Source: Amborella trichopoda (taxonomy: Eukaryota > Streptophyta > Magnoliopsida > Amborellales > Amborellaceae). Taken from it: 64,000 nucleotides of DNA. Below, one piece after another: positions 52,801 through 61,800 of the stretch; positions within the stretch are counted from its first letter, which is position 1; each line of letters opens with the position of its first letter. The DNA lies in contig NW_006500065.1 in the NCBI RefSeq assembly GCF_000471905.2, forward strand, positions 2,176,183 to 2,240,182, given 5' to 3'. The position numbers and the translations under genes were made by a program. The notes under the pieces are model-generated. The model saw only the letters and a program-made list of their open reading frames with translations, had not been told where the DNA came from and made no database searches.

Positions 52801-55800
52801 TTACATAAATTCTCTACAATCTCACTCTTACCCCTTTCCATTGCATCATATATAAAGCCTGTGGAGGGCTTATCACCATCAACCAAGTGCAAGACCTTCA
52901 CCAAAGAAGAAATACTAATATCGCACCTACTCCACTCCTCTGAAACAGAAATAGACCTTAATGCAATCCTCCTCCTATACATTCTTTTCTTTACAAGCTC
53001 TGGGACTTCTTACAATGAGCAACATCACCTCTAATACCAGCAAGATGTTTCTTAAATCTATTTATGCCAGCTTTAGAAACATGTCCACAGAAATTGCACA
53101 TAATTTTATTCTTATCATTCTTATCCGGGTTAACACAATATTTCCATCCCGGATCTCCACCCCTAGTAGACCCCGCAGAAGACATCTCAAAGTGGAAAAA
53201 TAAAACTCAACTAAAGATTGCAAACTGACCATTTTTGCCCAATCTCTGATCTTCGATGTTGATTACCTCAATCGAGCTATTAATCAACTCAAAAGTCTTC
53301 TAATGCCACCAATAGCACCCTAAAAATAATTTCAGCGAGAAAAGAAAACTTTTTCAACCCACAAAAAAAACTTTCGATTCTCATAAATTACTTTAGATTG
53401 TCATAAATAAGGTTAGCATAGAGATTGAGGGTTTGGTTTTTTTTTTCACTTTGGGGGTTAAAAATAAATCCCAAAATGTTTTTATACAATCTTGGGGATC
53501 AAAATGACCCCTTTGGCCCTTTTGGGAGATTTTAAAAAATGAAAAAGGCCATACGGCCCTAGGCACCCTTTTAGGCGCCTCCCTGGACACCTGCCCAAGT
53601 ACATCAGCCCGTGTAGGACCACTTGCATTTAGGCATGCGGTTTTTTAGTCCAGGCCGCCTAGGCACCGGGCGGACCTTTTTTTAAAACATTATTAGGGAT
53701 ACAACAAAAAATAAGGAATTAAAAACCTAATTTACCTCAGGAAAGGATAAAACAAGAGAATAAAGAATTTAAAATCTAATCTATTTATGGATAAAGAGAA
53801 AACAAGAGATAAGGAATTTGACAACCTAATATACTTTTAGTTATCTTATTTTATTGTGAAAAACAAAGTGGCACAAAAAAATAAAAAATAAAAAAAAACT
53901 AGCAAAAAGGTTTTTCTTTTTCTTTTTCAATCCTTAGGGAAGTGGTAAATTACAAGAGAAGAAAATAAACTTTTTCTTTGTCAAAAAAAAAAGAACAAAG
54001 GATGCCACGAAAAATTAAATAAATAAAAACTAAAAATAAAGATAATCTACACAAAAGAAACTAAGCAAAATAACTCAAAAAAACAAAGAAAAAACAACAG
54101 TGGCCGCAAAAACTTGCGGAGTGATCCTCGTCAAAAAGTGATTCTCACAGCCCGGCCCTAGGAAAATTCGTTATGCATCTACTCTCTAATTGTTGTTAAC
54201 CAAGAGCGAGGTTAACAAATCAGATAAAACCTTTCTTTGCGATTGTTGGATTTTTTTTGGGGAAAACTTTTTTAAACTCTGAAGAGCGTTCATCCTTAAA
54301 CTGTCGTGTTTCGCTTTGTTTACCCAACTGGTTCAATTTTTCTCTTTGAATCCTCTCATCTTTCAACAGTAGGTTACATCTTTTACTTGGTTAAGGACAA
54401 AAACCTTACGCGTTTAAAACCAAACCGTTTAAAGTTTTTACTTCATTAAGCTAAAGGTGTTGCTCGTTTAAAACCAAACAAGAGTGAGGAACCTTCTTTG
54501 ATGCTTGTTATTTGAATTTTTAAGAAGCCAAGAGAAGGAGGACCAAAAAAAAAAGAAACAGTTTGAAATAAGAATCTACAAAACTAGGTGCAACTTTTCC
54601 TCTCGTTTTCTTTTTTCATAAAATTCAAGGGTCATGGGTTTGCAACTTAGTTCTAAAAACATAATTCGAAAAAACAAAAGACATTTTTTTTGTCACTAAA
54701 CGTGCTCAGGAAAAGGAGATCTCGAGCTTTTTTTCTTTCTTTTTCGTGCACGGATCTAGGTCAAAATGCCTCACGGTAGGCGCCACACTGTTCACGATGC
54801 AGATTGGGACGATCTCATAATGAAGATCGCTCGGATCGAAACCACAAACTTGTTATTTAAGAATTTGATAGAAAGTGGGGTCAATCGAATTCTAATATGA
54901 GGTCAGATCTACTAAAAAATGAGAAGATTTGCTTTTAGATCAATGGCAAAGCCAACGTTGATCCAAAAGCACAAAATATTGAATGAGAAGCGAATAAAAT
55001 CCTGAATATAACAAAAATAATTGAAAAATAAGAGGAAACGAAGATGTGAAAAATACATGGCCGGGCTAATTGGCCTAGCAAACCAAAGGCTTCGAGGCCT
55101 CGCTTGTATCAAGACCGCGGCTATGGTTTAAATCGTACGTCCTCCGTGTCTCTCTCGCCTAGACCAAATCTGCCAAGAATCAATAGATTTTGATTCTCCG
55201 GTGATCTATGGGCTTATATGATACTGCCTGCCAAAAATCAGGTAAAAATACGAGGTTTTGCTACTTTTACTTGATTTATTCCAAAAACTGTGAATCTGCA
55301 GGATTCTGGCAGACAGTATGGACTATGGTGGTCTATGGTCTAGGGGTTTACTGGGATTGTGTGGTCTTAAGGTTGTCTATGGTTTAAAAAACCATTGAAT
55401 TTGCCAGTTTTTAAAATGGGGGGTCTACAATTCTCAAATCACAGATAAGATGGAGTCACATTACCCTGATTGTTGATGCACTGTGGTGACTCCCTTGGTG
55501 TGCCACATGCAAGCCCATAGACAGCACCACTTCCTCCACCTTGAATTTCATGGTTGCTCTTCCTCTATCGGTTTTTGTTGATTCTTGTTGCAAGTGTAAC
55601 AGACTTTTCTTCTCCACATGATTGTCTTGGACGAGGTTTCCAAATGGCTCCCAATGTACCTGCCATGGAGGTCAACTTTTGCCATGAAATTGCAGCCCAC
55701 GAAGGATACTTCTCTTCTTCTTTCGCGCTAATGATTACCATCTTTGAGTCTTCCACACTGTGCTTCCTCTTGCTGCAATTGCAGATGACGTTCTATTGAT

Positions 55801-58800
55801 CTTGCAATGGCTTTGAAGATGTCAACTTGTGGTTTTCAAACATGCCAACTATAGACACATTGGAACTCCAATGTGCAACCCAAGGAATATTATCCCCCAA
55901 GTTCTCTACTACAGCCAACCATGGAGAATTCTCTTCTCCCTTCTTGGTAACCATATGAAACGCTTGGAAGATCAATCTACCCTCAGCATTCCCAGCCATC
56001 AAAGACTTATTACGCAAGTATCTCACATGCATCTCTTGATAGAGGTGGGTCAGTCCTTTATATAGACCTTCTTGAGTTGTATACTTGAATTTGAACTTAT
56101 GCATTCAATAAGAGATCTGTGGGGTGAGAGAGGCCTATAACTCTTAGCGATCCACCCAAGAATTAGCCATCATGAATCAAGGACAAACGATCATATCTTT
56201 ATCCCCACCTGCTTTATCCCACATTCTATCAAACTTCAAATGCACACAAGATTCCAATCTTTCCCAATTCTACTTGGATACAAGGTATCTTTTCAAATTT
56301 CCAGTCCTCCTTTTAAACGAGCAATTACATTTAAAAAGGAATTCAAGTCACCTTCTCAAAATTTTCAGGAATCTTGGAAAGTTTTTGGAACTATATTTGT
56401 ATCAAGGAAAATAAAGAAAATGAAGGCCAATCTTGAAATCCATAACACATATTCTAACCTAAATCAAACCAGTTTCCAAAACTTCCACTAAGCTTCTAGA
56501 TCAGCCGAGAATAAACTCCTATCAATTTGGATATTAAAACTAAGCGATTCGATAGTTCATTGCAAGCACCCGTTCAAAGTATAGGGCTCACGTTGAACTT
56601 TTAGAAAGCGTATCAAAACACATTCAATCACCGACCAACATGCTCAGCAAGCTGCATAAGATTTTGTGGACATTAGGGGCCACTTTTATGCTTCACCTAA
56701 AGCTCACAGCTAAGCTACATGTGGGTGAAATTTCAAAACTTGATCAAAGCTCATCCATTTTCAATAAAATTTTACCAGCATGTACAGCCACATCCACCAA
56801 GTCTCCGCTTACATGGACATCATTTAGGCCCAAATCAGAGGTTCACTGTGAGACCTCCTTATCCATAAAGTAAACTCACAGTGAACTCTGTAACACCCGT
56901 GAATCTTCATCCAAATTTTATGGATTTTTGTGAAAGCCATTAAATGCCTTCGTCAAGCATCCCTCCAAGTTTGCGATCATTTGGCCACCATATTGACCAC
57001 TTTTGAGAAGTTCACAACAAGCCTCTATACGCATAGGGATGGCTGATGGCAAACTTTGGAAACCCAATATGTACTCTAAAACTTTATGATGTATGGAGAC
57101 AAGACCTATCCATTTCAAGAGTATCCAAGGTCCTGCTCATTCAAAAGTCAATACCATGACCTATAACACCATTTCAGACTATATAGCCATTTCCTAATCT
57201 ATTATTCTGTCAAGGATTTGTTACACCTAAACAGTGTTCCACTAGGATCTTAAGTGGCCACATGTGTGTCAACTATGTGGCTCACACAGCCACATGTGTC
57301 CACAAACTCATAGTTTCTAGATTTCTTCCATTTCCTCATACAACAATCTATCATTTCCAATTTAGTCCATGAAAAAACATTATTAATATCCTTCTTCCTT
57401 TTAATAAAACAAAAGCATATATTTAGGGTGACACTTTTGAGAAAATATAATTTTTCTATTCAAAAAGGCTATTTTAAGACATTGGCAATATCGCTGAAAG
57501 AGTGGGCATGCTGTCAGATAATATCCACTTATAAGTGGGCACTCCATGCTAGATGACCCTGCAATCACTCTTTACCCCTCAAACTAACGCATTAGATCTA
57601 TCTCTTTGCAGGAAATCATGATTGGCCTATCCAAGGCATAGATGAATGACACAGTTTGCTTGTGGACTACTGGTGCACCCTAAAGAACAAATCATGTCCA
57701 TCCCGGATACGTGCACCATCCCAATGCAGGTGTCCTCCCAACACATGCACAAAAAGGCCGATCCAAGGTCCCACAAACGTGGACATCACACATACATGCC
57801 ATAAGGGTGGAGTATTCAGGCTTTTGCCCTTGCCTCCACAAGCCTCCAACACTAACACAGGAGACCTATATGGGGCCCACCAAGGTACAAAACTCACATG
57901 GTGCACGTGTTTCTCTCGTGCTACTAACCTACAATCGAGCTCTCTGTGGACCTCGACAAGGAATAACCAGAAACCCGCTTCCCCCAGTGCATCAGGCACA
58001 ACGCCAATGTTAAGCCTAGCTTCCAGGTTTTTCGACTCAATTGAACTAAGGCATAGCTGCAAACCCAGATGAGAATCCGTCGAACTCATGCCAGGTGCTC
58101 TAATGGCCTCTTTCATCCATAGAGCCGCTCTAATGAGAACCAATAGGTCCCCATGAATGGATCTGCATTCCCACTAAAAAATGGGGTGTGCATCTTTATT
58201 ACAAAAATAACATAAGAGTTCTACATGAGGAAACCAAGAGCTAAGGCCTTTAAAGTCCACAAAACCAACAAATGTTTAGGGGTGTGCATGTATGTATATG
58301 CATACATAAAATCATATGTATATGTATGTGTGATATATCTATCTATGTATGGGTGTGTGTGTATATATATATAGAGAGAGAGAGAGGGAGACCTAACATT
58401 CTTTTAGCATATTGAGTAGAGAGAGATTTGGCTTGAGAAAGGCAAATTATTAGGGTTTCAAATGGGAAAAGGAAAATTTTTTAAACTAAATTTGGAAAAA
58501 CTTAAGAAAGTGGCGCAAATGATAGATAATTGACAGTTGGTTAGCAGTTTTGGAAAATGAAAAATAAAGGTGGTATTTTTTAAGCTTTGAATAACTATGG
58601 TGGCCAAACCGAGGCTTCCCCTATATTTAAAAGAAGCAATTAATTAAGAACGTAAGTAGAAACAACTGAATTGGAGCAATATCCAAGAAAAAAACAGCAT
58701 GCTCATTCTCGTCCCTGAGCATGCAAGGACATAAAAGATAAAATGAAAACAAACAGCCATGTCTGGGCCTTTTAAAGATGCAACTAACTAAATGAATATC

Positions 58801-61800
58801 CACCTTCAAGCCAAGGAAATTTATTTTCAATATGCATACCAAGATGTCGTTCTAAGAAAACCAGCATATTGTCCTTTGAAGCCCTTCCTAAAAGGACAGA
58901 GATACTGAGATGCCTGGTTTGTAGGTAATTTTGGCCTTCAAAAGCTTTTGTTTATTCCTTTGCCAAGATATTAGTCATGTGAAAGTTTTTGCTAGTGGTC
59001 AATGGCATTCTCTTTCATGGCTCCCCATGTGTTTTGAGCATGTAAATTCTCCTCTCCTCATGTTACATATGAGTCATTTACCACATTCGGGATAGCTGCC
59101 ATTAGGCTGAATGTAGTTACCATGATAAGCTGCAGGAATTGAGATGTCTACACTCAGAACTGGTACACTATGTCAGTTCATCAGTATCATGGTTGTCTTC
59201 TTCAACAACTTACCTCAAATCCGATTTGGCTCCTACCATGAGCCAATGGGTGGCAGGCATTGGTGACTCCATCACCATGAGTCTGAGATTGCATAAGCCT
59301 ATGTATTCACTAGGGGAAGTGGGAGGGAGATCACTCCATTTGAAATGCTTGTTGCAAGCATATCAGGCATATGTCATCCTGAGCACTATGATAACCAGAT
59401 GTCATTTTTGCAATTTTTTAGGATTTTAGATCTGGAAATTGTTCGAAAATAATGAACTATTGCTTTGAATCGGTGTGTAAGATGTGATGACCTAAAGGGA
59501 ACTCCTCGCTATTTTTGGCTCACAAAGAGTTAGAAATGTGTAGTACGTTGGAATATGACTAGAGTAGCTAATAGTTCCACCTGCTCAGAGAGACAAGCGT
59601 TTATGTTCCTATGAGCCCACAGTATTGTTTCAACTAATCATCAAACACTTATTTAAATATTTTTGGCATTGTTCTCAGAAATGCCTGGTAAGAGTTAAAA
59701 TTGATTACCATCTTTACAGAAAGTCTAAATCTGTTTAGTATTGTATTTTTCGCTATGGGAATTTTGATAACATCAAACCATCACCAATATGTCCCAATCT
59801 TGTAAATATATTTCTGGAAAAATGTTACTGATTTTAGATGAGCTTTATTAAAGGCCCCCGCTACTAAATCCTTTTGGTAGAACAATTTTAGACCATTGCG
59901 AGCAGCTTATCAATTTTCCAGCTGCTAATTTTTTTTTCTGTTAATAATATTCTCCTATAGAATAAACTTTGTGATTGTCTTGATAGCAAGAAAACCCTCA
60001 TATGCTTCAGTCCATTCGTCATGAGGAAATTCTCTGATTCCCTTTCACCTCATAAACTTTCAGAAATATCTGAATCCTATCCTCCCCTCTCAACTAGTCT
60101 ATATGTAGCTAACGATAGTGAATTGTGGGATAACACTTCAAAATATAGTGAACAAGAGAGTCAAAGAAGACAACTGAAGAAGGAAAAGTTTTATTTCTTT
60201 CTGGGATTCTTCCATTTCTTCCATCAAGTCAGGAGGCTCACGTTGTTCAATTGAATAAAAGCCTAGATTGACTATGTTGCTAAGCTTCATCAAGGAACAC
60301 AACAAAAACCTCTTAAGGTCCATACACAGCAAAATCCCTTGAATAAAACAACAGTTGAAGGAGCATTGACTAGCTCAGAAGTTAAATAATTGTTTCCTCA
60401 AACCCTCTATGCAATTTAGGGTTTTGACCCAATCAAATCAGGACTATTTTTCTAGGAGTGGTTGTTGCCAGTTGCAGCCATAAATCATAAGGTTTCAGAG
60501 AAATCAAAGAAATCTGGACCACATTATTTAAATGGTTAGGGGGAGATTTGATCAACGAAATGTTAATCAAGTTTCCCAAGTAATTCTGTTACAATGCTGA
60601 CTCCCAAATAATTCTGTTACAATGCTGATACAAGAAGTACCTAAAAAAAAAAAATTCCACAAGCATATATTTTTTGGTTCTCAGTGAATATGCAAGGGAA
60701 AATATCCCACAAGCTGTCAACATTTAAGGTTACAAAAAGGAAAATGAATGAGAAATCAATGATCAATATTTTTTTTTTGTCATAGGTGAGCCACAAGTTC
60801 TTGGTGAAGTATGTAACATGAAGCGATGTAACATGGAATCATGTCTATGACTTATGACTTGTGTTGACACACCAAGGAGAAGACACTCATGTCCAACACT
60901 TCGAGACTAGGACACTTCTTGTTAACCTTTCTTATTGAAATCTCATAATCTCACCATGAAATACTTTAGAGTCACCTAAAAGCCCTCCTCCCCTTGTATC
61001 TAAGCGATGCATTATCTAAGAGATGCATGGATGTGTTGTGTTTGAAAATCCAATTTCGGGATTGGCATTTCTAACACATCAAAGGCTGACTCACATATCC
61101 GTGTCTCTGTCACAGTTTGTAAGTTCGACTAATCATATGATCATGAGGCACAAAAAAGCAAGCATTTGTACCATCTTTTAGGGTGCCGCAATTCCTAGAA
61201 GGCTCTACTTCTGGATCGTCTATACAATGTTCTCAAGTTAAAGCATCTCTATGCATGGGTGTTTCCTGCAACTAAGTTCAAGAATACATGTGGATTTATA
61301 TCGACCCCACCACTCATAAATAATACTGATAATAAAAATTGTAGGCAAGCGTCGTAGCCAAAAGAAATCCTTCTTTATACAGCCAATACTCAGAAAACTA
61401 GCCAAAAAACACTCATGACTGTAACAAATGCATGGAAAAAATATTGTAAAAATGAATAATAAAAAAAAACATTGTAACAAACGCATGAAAAAAGAAATAA
61501 CCACTACGAGGCATACAAATACATATTAGTTGCATGTATTATTTATGTCTTTATTTAGACTAGATAAATGGTCTAAGAAGGGTGACGACCTTAAACTTTC
61601 CCTTAACCCGTCCCATGCCTGGGTAAAGGAGCTGGGTTGTGTGTTAGGTAGGCAGCCAACGTAAAACTTTGCCAAAACTTATCATAAATCCTGAACCTAA
61701 AATATCGCGCACTTTCGATATATTGGGTCGATAATACAAGAAATAGAGAGATTGAAGAAGATTTTGCACATAAAATTAGAGCTGGATGGGCGAAACGGAG

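Larger units (their letters stand above)
51220..53688 (-). mobile_element. hAT element nested in the LTR element
   Basis: Flanked by short imperfect inverted ends: gtttcaaaaaacgctagg on the left and, as reverse complement of the right, gttttaaaaaaaggtccg, both followed by cctagg/gcgcc-rich sequence. Such ends are usual for a widespread plant hAT group. Inside, on the minus strand, are BED-finger and C-terminal hAT transposase remnants. No clear 8-bp target duplication was found. Confidence 0.75.
43424..55429 (-). mobile_element. Gag-only Ty3-like LTR retrotransposon, non-autonomous
   Basis: On the minus strand: 5' LTR 54789-55429, primer-binding-like site at 54766-54788 (tggcgcctaccgtgaggc), internal region 44800-54765, polypurine tract near 44800, 3' LTR 43424-44799. 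The internal region holds gag remnants and repeat-rich sequence but no recognisable protease, reverse transcriptase, RNase H or integrase. A hAT element (51220-53688) is nested in it. The element is therefore a large non-autonomous retrotransposon of the gag-bearing kind, presumably mobilised by a relative elsewhere. The two LTRs differ greatly in length through internal deletions, so it is old. No matching target duplication was found. Confidence 0.75.

Noticed and set aside
52756-53203. Plus-strand open frames of 92 and 80 codons
   Set aside because: Antisense of the hAT BED finger and C-terminal remnants.
57656-58143. Overlapping open frames of 138 (plus) and 158 (minus) codons
   Set aside because: Long frames on both strands at once reflect local base composition; no domain was recognised and no splice partners were found.
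60021-60254. 77-codon hydrophilic plus-strand frame as a host exon
   Set aside because: No recognised family, no partners with splice sites, antisense in an intron; kept only as an unrecognised frame.
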